From assembly GCA_023515745.1 (NCBI GenBank), contig JALECJ010000258.1, positions 2,703,164 through 2,767,163 of the forward strand: a stretch of DNA of 64,000 nucleotides. The letters are read 5' to 3'. This document shows, piece after piece, positions 11,891 to 26,084 of this stretch; position 1 is the stretch's first letter, and each line of letters starts with the position of its first letter. This DNA comes from Amoeboaphelidium protococcarum (taxonomy: Eukaryota; Aphelidiomycota; Aphelidea). The position numbers were made by a program, and so were the translations under genes. The notes under the pieces were generated by a model. It saw nothing but the letters and a program-made list of their open reading frames with translations, had not been told where the DNA came from and searched no databases.

Positions 11891-13837
11891 ATGTACTTCC
11901 AGACATCGATTAACGGTGTAGATAATATCAACAATATGGGCGACAATAAGAGAACCATTTAAAGAACACGAGGCGAACCTAGAGAGTTCGCCATACCTAA
12001 TCGCAGAGATGTGGTAGATACACGTCAATCTTCTGCATCGAGTAGTAGTGTTACGAGTCATGCGTCTTCTCATTATTTGTAGGAAGAGCACATAGATTTG
12101 TATGACTACAAGATAGGAGTTCAAGATTTAGTTACTGAATTGATGCATGCCTCCAATAATAGTTCTCAGCCATTTGATATAACACCTGCCCAGATAATAG
12201 AAGTAATGATGAATGTAGAAAGATTTGGTAGTCTGTGCTTGTCTGAAATGAGTCTCGATGATCGTTAGATTGCCACTTAACTTGGTATTGTTGTTTCTGA
12301 TCCAACTACAGATGCAAAGGTGGAAGATTTGCGTGAAATTCAAGGCGCTTAAAATTTGGTGAAGTATCTTATTGAAAGCTGTATCAATTTAATGCATTTC
12401 AATTAAGTAAATCTTACTTTGTATAAAAATGTTGAATTGCGTTCAAGAAATGTGTCGGCGAATTCCGTTCCTGAACTTACTGCTATGACATTGAGAGTAT
12501 CCTCTCCGCTGACGAGTAAGCCTGATTTGATGCTGAGCATCAAGAGCCAGGGAGATCAGCTTAAACCGGATTTGGTTGGTCCTTTGATTGAGGTTATGAA
12601 AGATTCTACTTTAAAAGCTGATTATTGTTAAAGTATTTCTTCTTAATAAAAGAGCCCTATATTTTATCAAGCGGCTGATTACGGCATCTCATTCTTACAG
12701 CGCGTCTTCCCTATGCTTTCCAGTCATAATGTTACGGCTATATTTGGTTAGAACTGGTATGTGTACGTACCTCTAATGTCTCATAAAAGCATGTGTATTC
12801 TGCGCGTGGATGCCACCATGTTAGCCGACGGTGGTAGATTTGAAGTGATGTGCTCTGATTTGTATCAGGATTAAGACATGGCGAAAATATTGTGCGCATG
12901 GCTAAGTTGGGCGGTTGCTGTCATATCTCAGCTGAACTTTAGGAATGATGAAATTAATGGTCGCGACTACAAAAACTGCTGGATGCCACCTCAAGCTATT
13001 AAGAGGGTTTACTAACAAGTTGATGTTTCGCGATTGGTTGCCCATCCAAGTTATTACAACCCGCTTTATGTGTATTTACCGGAAGACGAAAGCCAAGATT
13101 GTGTATTTAAACTCCTGAGTTTCTGGTCTAATTCTTCAAATCTACTTGCCCCTAGTTTCTTTTTACAATCTGATTTGTTCTAAAGTGCACCTCGAATTCC
13201 AGGTACTACTATATTGCAAGGCCGGCAAGTTTACAAATGGAAGATGGATAGCTTCTTGTTACAGATGCCTTTTTACAGGAGGGGGGATTTATTACACTAG
13301 CCGCCATCTGATTATGCCCAGCTGATCAATGTACTGTTACAAGTGATAAACTTTCTCATCAGAATGAAGGATGAATTTAAGATGGCTCACTGCGATATTC
13401 GGCCTCAGAACATTTGCTGGAAGTCTGCGCGTGAAATCATACTGATTGATTACGATCTTGTATAAATTCTGAATAAGCATTCTCGGAAGCCAGCGGACGC
13501 GAAGGACAGTGGCCCAGATGACAGAGTTGTAAATAATTATGACTTGTGGTCAGTTGGCGTGCTGATTCTTTAACTGTGTCTGGAGAAAAGTTCGTTTAGT
13601 TGGCTTACTATCGTGGATTGGCGTAATACTGCTAGAAACTGGCATTTGAATGTCCCCATGACTATTGATTTCCCTTCAACATTCCAGTGGAAAATTCAAT
13701 ACGCGCCACATAATGATCGTTTGTAAAATTTGGTTTCAAAATGCTTGTAACCTCAAAATTTTAGAATCAGCTTGGAGGAGATGAGGGCTTTACTGTAAGA
13801 AGAAGATGCGATATTGAATGTTAATGAAATTGTCTGA
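11891..13837 (+). CDS. Divergent protein-kinase-like protein of unknown function
   Basis: Intronless 648-residue protein. The N-terminal 400 residues match nothing I know. The C-terminal ~200 residues have the shape of a kinase C-lobe: MAHCDIRPQNICWK at ~498-511, with HCD (500-502) in place of HRD and Arg where Lys is usual, then IDYDLV with DYD (520-522) in place of DFG, then an NNYDLWSVGVLIL helix F segment. I see no clear glycine-rich loop or VAIK lysine, so it could be a pseudokinase or an atypical kinase like the fungal FunK1 or effector-type families. TGA precedes the chosen ATG in frame. Kinase relationship is likely; activity is open. Confidence 0.6.
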
Positions 13838-14115
13838 AAACTAGTTGCTTTGAATTTACAAAGTTCTAATTGAGAATCAGTAGTATATAGTTTTACAAAA
13901 TTTAATCTTTTCAAAACCTCATTCAGATAAATTACGGATACATAGGACTTTTCGATCCAAAAGGACCGTGGGAATAATTTTCGTGTTGACTTGGCGGCCG
14001 TTCCCTCTTCTCAAACGTAACAGTTGTTCTAACATCACACCTTCTTTAACTGTATCGTTTGAATAGAATTCAAGTCGCTTAATATACATCGGCCACCGTT
14101 TATTTTAAGCCAGTT

Positions 14116-15601
14116 ATGTCAGACTAAGCATTTGGTGATTAAATTCCCTTCGCTGATCCAGCGGTACGTTCTTACTGAAGCATTCATCGCATGTCATATA
14201 ATACAAGTTTCAGGCTTTTGTTGTAGTGGTACTAACCTGATTGGAATAGCCCTTACTTTAATGACTCGCACCGCAGATTGAGAGCGTACACAAGAGAGTT
14301 TGTAGAGAAGCACATTATGCCAGATGTGCAGGATTGGAGTGAAGCGAACGATTCCAAGTGGGTTAAACCTCTGCTGAAGAAGCTGGCCGATGCTCAATTC
14401 CTACCAGGCATGTTGGGCATATAGCCGTGGCCGACCAATTACACTGATATCAAGCCGCCGTGCGGTATTCTACCTAATGAGTGGGATGCATTTCATGAGA
14501 TGGTCGTTCAGGATGAGATTGCCAGGTGTGCGTCTGGTGGTGTCATGCTAGGCCTTGCCGGTTATGGTATTGCACTGCCGCCAGTGCTTCACTTCGGGTC
14601 TGACCGCTTAAAGTAGAAGATGCGCGACGTGGTTGATGGCCGTAAAGTCATTTGTTTAAATGTCACTGAACCTGGTGCTGGAAGTGATGTAAGACTCACA
14701 GTAATTTTATAAGTAATCATTATGTCTGTTTAGTGTAGGTTAGCGCAATTAAGTGTACAGCTAGAAAGACTGCCGATGGAAAGCATTACATTGTGGATGG
14801 AGAGAAGAAATACATCACCAATGGCATATTCGCAGACTATTTCACTGTGGCTGTAAGGACCGGCGGTTAAGGCATGGGTGGTATTTCATTGCTATTGATT
14901 GAACGTGACATGCCTGGTATCAGTATGCGCTTGATGAAGATGTAGGGAGGTTGGGGAAGTGGCACGACATTTGTGATTTTTGATCAAGTTAAAGTTCCAG
15001 TTGAAAATCTTATTGGCAAAGAGAACAATGGGTTCAAGTATGTAATGTATAATTTTAATCATGAGCGCCTGTCTGGGATTATCCATGCCGTCCGCTTCTC
15101 CAGAGAGTGCTTCCATGACGCTATCAAACATGCTCATTAGCGTGAGGCTTTTGGGAAGAAGCTGATTGACAATCAGGTGGTCAGATACAAATTGTCTAAT
15201 ATGGCCAAGATGATTGAAGCCACACAAGGATGGCTGAATGATTTGGTATGGCAGATCAAGACGATGCCCAAGGAACAGTAATTGCTGAGACTGGGAGGAC
15301 CGACGGCTCTGCTAAAGGCTCAAGCCACTCAACTGTTTGAGTTTTGCGCCAGGGAGTCTTCATAGATCTTTGGCGGCTTCTCTTACACTCGCTCCGGCAA
15401 AGGTGAACGTGTTGAGCGTTTGTACCGCGATGTTAGAGTCTGGGCTATAGGTGGTGGTACTGAAGAGGTAAAATTGTAGTATTACTGCGCGATATTTATT
15501 ATCATCTTTTATATGTACAATTTATATGAGTGTAGGTAATGTTGGATTTGGGAATAAGACAAGCGATTAAAGTCGCTCAGCTATTTGGTGCTAAGTTGTG
15601 A
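14116..15601 (+). CDS. Acyl-CoA dehydrogenase
   Basis: Four exons (14116-14163, 14227-14688, 14739-15467, 15536-15601) with introns of 63, 50 and 68 nt, all GT...TGTAG. The spliced product has 434 residues and belongs to the FAD acyl-CoA dehydrogenase family of fatty-acid or branched-chain oxidation. Motifs seen are NVTEPGAGSD (FAD/substrate loop), GEKKYITNG, GGWGSGTTFV and EAFGKKLIDNQVV. The C-terminal RLYRDVRVWAIGGGTEEVM contains the expected FAD-site glycines. The N-terminal AWYQPDWNSPYFNDSHRRLR resembles fungal-type members without a clear mitochondrial presequence. Introns were placed by GT/AG signals that restore phase. The acyl specificity cannot be read from sequence. Confidence 0.88.
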
Positions 15602-15679
15602 CACTATTGTTTTTCTATCACATATATTTTGATCTTCTTTACTTACTGATGCATTGATCTTAAATTGATCTTTTATATA

Positions 15680-16814
15680 ATGGACTTGGAGTTTCCAACG
15701 CCTGATCTTTCACATTTTAGTAAAAATGACTATGAAAGAATATACGAACCTTCCGGTAATATTGCTCAATTTAGTATAAGAGCATTTGTTTGTAATCGCG
15801 GTGTTGTATCACCTTGCTAGACCCTTTGTAGAGGACACCTTTCTGATGCTCGACGCGTTAGAGACTGATCTTGAATAGCTAAAGTTGATTAATCCTTAAA
15901 TATGTATTGAAATTGGGTAAATTTGTTCGTTCGCTCTATCATGATAATGACATGAATATAACTTACGTTGATAATAGCGTAGATCCGGCAGTGGTGTGAT
16001 CTCAACTTTTATGGCTTAAATTCTCAAGTCAAATTAAGCGCGTAAGTTGTTCAATACTCGAAAGATATCCCTAGAATTACTTACTTTAATTATTTAGTCT
16101 ATCTTTGTACTGATATAAACATTCATGCATGTGACGCGACTCTGAGAACTGGATATAATAATAAGGTGAGCTTGCCCGTAAATTGATTGTATGTCTATAG
16201 ATTAACTTGGCGATTATTTAGGTAGATTGACTTGAACGTTGTTAATGATTGCTTTGCAAGTAGTTTGGTGCAGCGATTGAGAGGCGAAGTGGACGTTATG
16301 ATTTGGAATCCTCCATATGTTGTATCATCTCATGAAGAAGTTGTATCTATTGAGAAAGTGCTCAGTAGTTAAACTCAGAGTATGCAGGATGATCATAATA
16401 GAAGATCCGATTAAAGTGAAGTCATCTGGAGTTGTTCTGGCGGTGTCAATGGCCGCGAACTTATTGATCAACTACTTCAGTCACGGCAGATTGAGGTAAT
16501 TTATTTTCTTTATATCCTGATGTGTTAGATGTTGCTGTAAAGTTTGTCCAATTAAATGTAGACTCTTTTGAAGGTTGGTGGAGTATTTTATCTGCTTGCT
16601 ATCAAGCAGAACGACATACAAGATTTGATCGCACTTGGTCGGAGGCATAATCTTTTAGGATCGGTAAGATGGCCGTCAAGTTATACTAAAGCCTATTAAA
16701 ATTATCAATAATGGTATCAATTTGTCATTTAGTGTGTAGATCTTAATAGAGCGAAGGGCTGGTATTGAGTACTTATACGTGTTAAAGTTTATCAGGCAGT
16801 CCAGCATGTCTTGA
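15680..16814 (+). CDS. MTQ2: eRF1 glutamine methyltransferase (MTQ2/HEMK2/N6AMT1)
   Basis: The most intron-rich gene here. Exons are 15680-15755, 15832-15916, 15983-16041, 16098-16165, 16226-16495, 16529-16663 and 16740-16814. The 255-residue product has EPSEDTFLMLDAL, the SAM-binding EIGSGSGVISTF, YLCTDIN, and the catalytic WNPPYVV, then GGVFYLLAI and RRAGIEYLYVLKF, matching HEMK2/Mtq2 end to end. This enzyme methylates the Gln of the GGQ motif in release factor eRF1 (human homologue also a protein-lysine methylase). The 33-nt intron 16496-16528 is in frame and could be retained, adding 11 residues. The gene is notable in a genome with altered stop decoding. Confidence 0.88.
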
Positions 16815-16956
16815 CTAACTACTAAAAGACATCGATTTGATTAAATACTTCACAGGTATAGAAGCATCACTAAAACTTTGATAAAATTATAATGATTATA
16901 TTAAAATAGATTGAATACATTAAATTATTCACTCTACTTTTGTATACAAATTATAA

Positions 16957-18702
16957 TCAGTTAGGCTAATCAAATTTATGCATTTGATTAGATAATGTGG
17001 CTGCCACTAGTATTAAATCTAAATGCGACTGGCGTTCATTGTGTGCTTCATTGCTATCGGTAGTATCAGCATTTTCTACTTAGGCCTACGACTATTTTAC
17101 AGCGACTCGCTAATCCCCCTACTAAGTCTATGGAACCTTTTATTACGATTCCTAAAGCTATTATTACCACTCATTTCCTGACATTGAATTCTATGCAGAA
17201 CCTGACACGGACTCTGATGATGAAGTCTACTCAACTTGACCGGCAGTATCTTCCACGGAACTTTCATCTTCCGCAGCAGTGTCTTGACCATCGCTACTAG
17301 GATAAACCATCTCAGCACCACCGTTATCATTCAGACTCGCTTTCAATGGTGATTGCACATCTGAAGGAGAAGCATTATAGCTATCAGAGGCGCTTGCATC
17401 AGCCTCGGGCATAGTCTCATATGATGATCTCGAGCCTTGATCCTGTGATGACGACTATTAATCGGCAGTACTCTTCTTTAGATATCTTCTCCTGGCGTTG
17501 ATGAACCAATTGTTCAATTATGTAGGTGTAAGGCCAAGCTACTTGCACAAATCCCGCTTCTGACTCTCTTTCGGGTACGGATTCTACTGATTATTGAAAA
17601 GCCAGCTCTTGAGAGCCTGCGTCACATGCTTTGGTAGATTCTCCCGAGTCCTTCTGTTGGACAACATGGATGAAAGCGACGACGAATCTTGATATCTAGA
17701 ATGTTGTTATTATTACTAGTGCTGCTATCGCTCCATGTGTTACTAAGATCTACCCATTTAAGCACTGTTAATGTTTGTTGGTTCACTAGCATTAACACCA
17801 TGATCAAGTGGAGACTGCGTAAACATCTGCTACTAATACTAATGGTGCTACTATTACAGCGAATACTGATGTTGATGATGGTGGTGGTGGTGAGGATGAT
17901 GCTGTGGATTCTACATTGGTGCACGAGCAGCAGGAACATAACCGTGTTGTATAGGATGAGGACGATGTATTTACTAATGAGAATGCTAAACAGGCTGATT
18001 ACCAGGATTAGGATATACAATAAAGCCTTGTTACTACTACTACTACTACAACGGCACCTGATTTAAGCTCTTCGCACTACCACCGCTACTCGTGTTACTA
18101 TTGAACTGGGCAGAGGATCTTATACTTCCACCAGCAGTATTACTATTAGTAGGATCAGAGAGCCCACTTCGCTGGCTAAGTCCACTTTCGCTGTTAGATG
18201 CACCACTCGCACCCAATGGCCATGGCTATCCTCTTGGCTAAGATTATGAAGGCAAATATCCTGACATACCGCTGAAGCTTCCGCCATACTACCACTATTA
18301 CTACTACTATTGTTGTTGTTGTTATTGATGGTGATGATGCTGATGGCTCTGAAAGCCAGAACTCACTTGCGATCCAATAGAAGCACCTTCCTAAGCATTG
18401 TAAATAGTGTATGTGCCATATCCTGATGTCCACTTAGTCATAGCAGATTGGCTTGTATAGTTATTACTCATCGCCCGCCCCGAGCTAGCGTCATCCCTTG
18501 ACAAACTTTGACCGCCGCGCTGAAGCTAATTACTATTTATCCGAGCATCGATCGATACTTTTCGACCATCGCTATCACTGGCCGGACATATATCATCAAC
18601 TCCGGGTAGAATAATTTTTCTCTCTGCAGCAGCAGCATCATCATCAGCTGTAGTTGCTGCTGTTGTTGTTGCCGCTATGGGCGGGAGTTTTCCGCTGTCC
18701 AT
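16957..18702 (-). CDS. TALE-class homeodomain transcription factor, poly-Gln rich
   Basis: Single-exon 581-residue protein. Residues 1-340 are low complexity, with long Gln and His runs encoded largely by TAG and TAA (HHHHQQQQ then more Gln). The homeodomain spans ~347-412: SNRRTRENLPKHVTQALKSW, a TALE three-residue extension with NPYPKESQK, and helix 3 LNNWFINARRRYLKK. The C-terminal 170 residues are Ser/Asp/Gln rich. TALE proteins bind TGACA-like sites and control development or mating type in fungi and their relatives. ATG 18702 is the first Met of a long open frame, and 18471 is an alternative. TALE membership is secure from the homeodomain; targets are unknown. Such genes argue against a ciliate source. 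Confidence 0.9.
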
Positions 18703-19005
18703 TGCAGAGCCTAGACCGAAAACAGAAAAAGCGATGAGCGATTGGCGTTCTGTATAACAACTCGGATGAGCGATTGACAGGAAAGTCAGGCAAAATATTC
18801 TCACAAGAAACTGGCGATCTAAGGTTGACTCTATTATTAATCTTTAGTATGTTGCAACGTGTGAACATACTTTATGCCATTTATAATAGGACTAATACTG
18901 GGATAAGCTATTCTACAATGGTCAAACAATGAGAATGGTTTCTCACAAAGCACATGGCGTCCTATCCGTGTTTGTCCCGTCTTAAACGAGAGCACACGAC
19001 TTGCC

Positions 19006-19023
19006 AGAGAGAGAGAGAGAGAG
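19006..19023 (+). repeat. AG dinucleotide repeat followed by CG run
   Basis: Nine AG units followed by an alternating CG run (19024-19030). It lies in the short divergent spacer just upstream of the three-exon gene. Confidence 0.7.
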
Positions 19024-19067
19024 CGCGCGCAAAATGTTTATGAAACAGGTGGCGTCATTTGCCGCTG

Positions 19068-19768
19068 ATGGCTCATCAGCTGTTCATAGCAGGCCCAACA
19101 TTTCGCCGAAGTGTGGAATCGATGGAACTGTTTACGTCACTCACTGTCTCACCACTCTATTAATTGAGATCTGTGACAATTTCCCATCTCAATCTATGAG
19201 TTGCAATTAGGAGTGATAGGATTTTAAAGACTTTTGTGCTCATCTTAGTACGGATCTTGATTTTAATAACGTTTCGAATGACGTAAAAAGCAGTTGTTAC
19301 GCACAATCGACAGTCAATAATGCCCTTGATGTGATTCACACGATTTGTGATGTTGTTGACTCGTCTACGATGGCATTCTCTTTTATCATTACACCGGTTG
19401 TAAGTAGATGCACTGGTCTTACAATTGAAAATTGAATCATGTAGCATTAAATAAAAGTTTTAAAACTGTTAAGTGACGGTGTGAGACGATCTTTATAGTT
19501 GCAACAAACACCAGGTCGATTGCAGTAAAGTGTTGTTGTGAGATTTTATGGAGCCAAGTCGCAGAGACAAAAAGCGGAGGAGCACATTGCAGATATCAGT
19601 CAATAGACTCCTAAAGACTAAAAGAAACCTTCTGCGTATCCAGCAGAGAGTAAGAACAGGGAGAATGAGCTGAATATCCGCCCACCATCGTCCAAGAGTT
19701 GGCGCGACGAATCTTCTGATAATCGTCAAGAGACTAATAGCAATACATGGTCAGACGGAACTGGCTGA
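19068..19768 (+). CDS. Unrecognised 202-residue protein, three exons
   Basis: Exons 19068-19172, 19220-19399 and 19445-19768, with introns of 47 nt (GTGACA...GATAG) and 45 nt (GTAAGT...TGTAG) that restore a single frame. The protein starts MAHQLFIAGPTFRRS, has a globular first half (LDVIHTICDVVDSS, FSFIITPVHQIKVLKLL), a middle RFYGAKSQRQKAEEH, and a polar Ser/Asn/Lys tail ending WSDGTG. A competing unspliced frame from 19034 meets TGA and was set aside. I recognise no family. The mix of a globular core and a charged tail could fit a complex subunit, but nothing supports a function. Confidence 0.5.
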
Positions 19769-19838
19769 TGGTGATATTTGAAGCGTGACGTGTCTAAAAT
19801 AAATTGATCAATCATCAATCTAGATTTTTATTACTAGA

Positions 19839-20165
19839 TCACCAACTTAAAGCCATGTGCTTGAACCATTACAGAAATCCTTAATCCTTGGGCCGGTTAT
19901 CATCAATGAAATACATTCCCACAATTCCAGTGGTGGTGAAGCTCAGAGTGACACCCAATCTCTACAGAGGAGGTAGATTCTAGAATGACTGCCAGATATT
20001 ACGCGATTTTAACTTATTATCTTGCACCATTTTAGTCAGCGGATAAACTAAAATACGACCAATACTACTTGATTGAATCAAAGAAGTGAAGAAATCCGCC
20101 TTGTAAAATAGCAAACTCAAGTGAAGGATGTAAAAGAAGAAAGTGCAATCCGTATAATATAACAT
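19839..20165 (-). CDS. Small putative membrane protein, unrecognised
   Basis: 108-residue open frame 21 bp downstream of the prefoldin stop on the same strand. Two hydrophobic segments are visible: an N-terminal YYTDCTFFFYILHLSLLFY and a second VTLSFTTTGIVGMYF. Between them lies KADFFTSLIQSSSIGRILVY, and the tail reads DDNRPKDQGFLQW. The second half looks like a conserved small organelle or ER membrane protein, but I cannot name it. Gln codons include TAA/TAG. The start is the first ATG after an in-frame TGA, so an upstream spliced exon is possible. Confidence 0.45.
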
Positions 20166-20186
20166 TATAAAATTAGACACGGTGCT

Positions 20187-20711
20187 TCATTCAAACTCTA
20201 AATTGATAGTCTGTCCCAGCTTGGCGTATAGATCAGACTTCAATTGGTTCATTTGGCCTTCAATTTCTATCAATTGATTATTAATCTAATCAATCTGCTC
20301 CTAAAGAGCTGAGGATCTGCGCTCTAGAAATTCTTGCGCGCGTTAATACTCCATGTCATAAAAAGAACCTCCAATCTGCACAGGTATGATGTGCTATTAA
20401 TTACTATTCTTTTAGCCAGCGCTAGACTTATTATTATCTACCTCATCATCGTCCTGAATATCCAAATCAGTGAGATCTTCATCCACATCTTCGAGTAGGA
20501 CCATTTCCTCGACAGTCTCAAGAGCGTCTTTAGTGGCCTGTAGCTCATACAAAAGTCCAGAGTTGTCGTCGCCAAGTGCCAGCTTCTTCTCTGTTCTTCG
20601 AATATTCAGCTTGGCGAACTAATTGATTTTACTCTAATCTTCCCATGTAATTTCCTACGCGTCCTTCTCTGCCTGCTTCGGCAGCAGTTTTACCATTGTT
20701 GGGGTGGCCAT
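20187..20711 (-). CDS. PFDN4: Prefoldin subunit 4
   Basis: Single-exon 174-residue protein with the prefoldin-beta layout: two long coiled-coil helices (QSKINQFAKLNIRRTEKKLA and RAQEFLERRSSALQEQIDQI) around a beta-hairpin region holding IPVQIGGSFYDM. It belongs to the hexameric prefoldin chaperone that hands actin and tubulin to CCT. The acidic segment LLEDVDEDLTDLDIQDDDE before the hairpin and the DxE-rich linker fit subunit 4 best. It is slightly longer than human PFDN4 (134) because of a Lys/Ser/Asn/Gln insertion. TAA and TAG occur at positions where Gln suits a coiled coil. Confidence 0.85.
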
Positions 20712-20854
20712 TTTCTCTCTTTCAAGCGGACGCTGCTGAGTAACGAAGAAAAGTTCATCTATAAGAGAAGAATAGAAGATTTAATGATTACACTTTATTA
20801 TTAATAAATAAATTCACGTATAAAGGTAGGTAAAACTCCGAGACAGTCAATCAA

Positions 20855-23512
<2,658 letters not shown>

Positions 23513-23978
23513 TCTTTATTATTATTATTGCAATTACCACTACTATTATTATTATAACTATTCAAAACAATTTTGACACTGATATACAATCAACTCCTAA
23601 TTATCAAAAATGAGTCAGTCGGATTACACAATACGCAGATGTTAAACACAATTACTACTATTAGTATTAATCCACAAAGAAGATGGAAAGAACAGGCGCG
23701 TGTTTATCAGAGAGTCTGCCGTCTGGCTGTGTCTGTATAGCAATTGTTGTTCAGAGTGGAAAAAGGTGAAGACGCGTGAGTGTAACAGCAACGGTAATTG
23801 TACGCGATCAGAAGGCTCAGAAACGACGCTAATTTCAGTCGCGGCCAATCAGAGCGTGTGATATTCGAACACCACGATCAAAATGGTAACTTGAGGATTC
23901 TTCCGATTGATATTGCGTGTTGCACAGATATAGGAAATGCTAATCGAAATTTGCTGATTATTCAATGCTACTACTAGA

Positions 23979-24646
23979 TCAATCTTTATTACTCAGTCCG
24001 TATGCTTCAGGCAGTCTTTCAACGACATATTTACGCGATTTGATGTACATGATGGGCACGCCGGGGATTTTGCGGATTCTCTGCTTCAACTGTTTATCGC
24101 ATGTGGCCACGAGAAAGCACGGATGAGCCGTTACGCGTGATACAATGCAATCATCCGCGTATGTGCCTTTGTGCATGCAAGGGAATCTTTCCACGCCTTC
24201 AGTGCTGAGGGCAATCTTGAGAGCAATCCGGTACTTGGGACCAAGTTTCTGCAGTTCAGCCACCACACAATCAGTGATGCACGGTATGCATTTAGCCAGT
24301 AGACAATCCATCATCCCTTTGACCAAATCAATCTTGTTCTGAATCGAGAAATTTATAAAATTAGTATCTATAAATACGTGATATGGAGGACCCAGGGATT
24401 TGTTGTATTTAAAAAATAGAGATGATGCCATCTATGGGACATTCTTCACCAGTTCAGATTCACTCTTTTCCCTCTACTGGTCTTTCTTTTGCTAATTCTC
24501 TTTTCTACATTATACATGAAGATCGTGGTTATTGATAAATAGATCAGTAAAATACTCTCATTCAATGATGAAGCTTACAATCGAGAGTCTTTCTTGGATA
24601 TTATCCTCTTTAATCCAACAGCTTTAGTCTTTTTCTATTTCCCCAT
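23979..24646 (-). CDS. FCF1: rRNA-processing PIN-domain protein FCF1/Utp24
   Basis: Two exons (24579-24646 and 23979-24504) with a 74-nt GTAAGC...TGTAG intron in the same N-terminal region as other family members. The 197-residue product begins [15 protein letters not shown] and carries the PIN nuclease core: [42 protein letters not shown] and [19 protein letters not shown]. Conserved acidic residues of the active site are present. Fcf1/Utp24 cuts pre-rRNA at sites A1 and A2 in the SSU processome. Length equals the usual 190-200. Exon 1 was found by restoring the family-typical basic N-terminus, which fits the splice phase exactly. Confidence 0.95.
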
Positions 24647-24800
24647 TTTGTCTCGTTTTCGTCGCAAAGTGAGATGGGATGATGGCGAACTATTGAGTTT
24701 TGAGTGATCGTCGATTATTGCCGATTTTGGTTGAGAAAGCGATTAAAACGTATAGAAAATAATACTATTCAAGTCAACAGATTTACTCTACTACAATCGT

Positions 24801-25868
24801 TCACTTTAATTAAGCAAAGACGGGATCAGATCCATTGTTGACCAGGCAGAATTGTTTAATTTCAATGGAAGCATCTTTAGCCTAATCTGATGGAATGAGG
24901 GATTGCAAATATTGGGATACAGTTTCACCTTCAGAGCCAAATATAAACTATTGATGATATAACGCGTCATCGCCATAGCCAGAGATCTTGGTTGGCCTCA
25001 TACCAATGATATGATTACACAGCTTTTGAGACACTTGGCTCAAGACTTCAGCGCTCGGCTTCTAAAACTTTTAGCCTTCCAACTAGAATATGCATCCACT
25101 TTTACCTAGCACTATTTCCATAGAATCATCGGAGGACACTTGATCGGGTCTAGCTGCTGCTTAGTGAACTGCAAATCCCACATGTTCCCAGACTGAATCC
25201 AGCTGCGACACAGCTGGAGGAGAAGGTACAACAAATACTGACTATACTCTGATATTCTCACCGAGTTTACTAATACCATCCAAGACGGATTACTAGACTA
25301 AGACGTTGCTCAATTAATTTGACAGTTGGCCACCATTCTCACCTTTCAGATTAACCATCGGAGACTCCATCAACTTGCTCATCACCCGATCATCATCGTG
25401 CGTGTATTTACTAGCAGGTAGATGTGATGAGCCAAGTAAATGAGAGGAAGATGCGGACATTAGAACATTTGAGCCATGATAAAGCAATGCAGTGGATGCA
25501 ACGTTCACCGCCAACTCCTTAAACAGATCTGTCTAAGCAACAAAATCAGTCTCGCATCTCAGATTAAAGATGGATGTGCCAATACCGCGTCGACTCACAA
25601 CAGCAACCAGGCCATCATTCAACTATCGCTCCATCTTCTTTTAATTAATTCCTGCATGACTTTACTGTATATACTTGACCGCATTATCGTAGTTATTATC
25701 CGACAGCTCTAGAGCTTCTTTGATCTTCATCATTGATAGGCCTTCAAATTAATGACGGAGTCTCATCACCAGCTACTTATCCGCTTTAACCGCACTCTCA
25801 ACTACAGCTTTCGCAGCCATACCATATTACTAATAACGACTCACTGAAAACAATTACTTTGCCAACAT
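24801..25868 (-). CDS. TSFM: Mitochondrial elongation factor Ts
   Basis: Single-exon 355-residue protein. The first ~20 residues (MLAKQLFSVSRYQQYG) look like a mitochondrial presequence, which is why I start at 25868 and not at the inner Met at 25820. Then comes the UBA-like N-domain with MRLRHQFEGLSMMKIKEALE and the core SIFNLRCETDFVAQTDLFKE, the hallmark of EF-Ts. EF-Ts recycles GDP from EF-Tu in organelle translation. A variable Ser/His-rich insertion follows the first core repeat. Several Gln codons are TAA/TAG, including in the conserved FVAQTD. Function is assigned with confidence from the ETDF block. Confidence 0.92.
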
Positions 25869-26084
25869 TTTTTATCTCAACTTTATATTATATATTCTAT
25901 ATTTTGAACACTTTTCGATCGAGAAAATGACGAATTTTCACTTTCTTTCTTCTCCCTTCTCGCCTGCAATTGTTAAAGATTCATTCACCCTTCTTCACTC
26001 CTCCTTATCTAGTGAAATTTGTTGATTTATTGAAAATTACATCACTATCGGTACCAATAAGGTGTATACAAAAATAAATACAAT

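Noticed and set aside
16994-17510. Long plus-strand open frame starting MWLPLVLNLNATG.
   Set aside because: It is antisense to the homeodomain protein's C-terminus, has no domain, and is long only because TGA is the sole stop.
19034-19214. Unspliced frame with TGA at 19212-19214 as a possible selenocysteine or readthrough site.
   Set aside because: A 47-nt GT-AG intron from another start removes the TGA and restores phase exactly, with a better start and no need for recoding.
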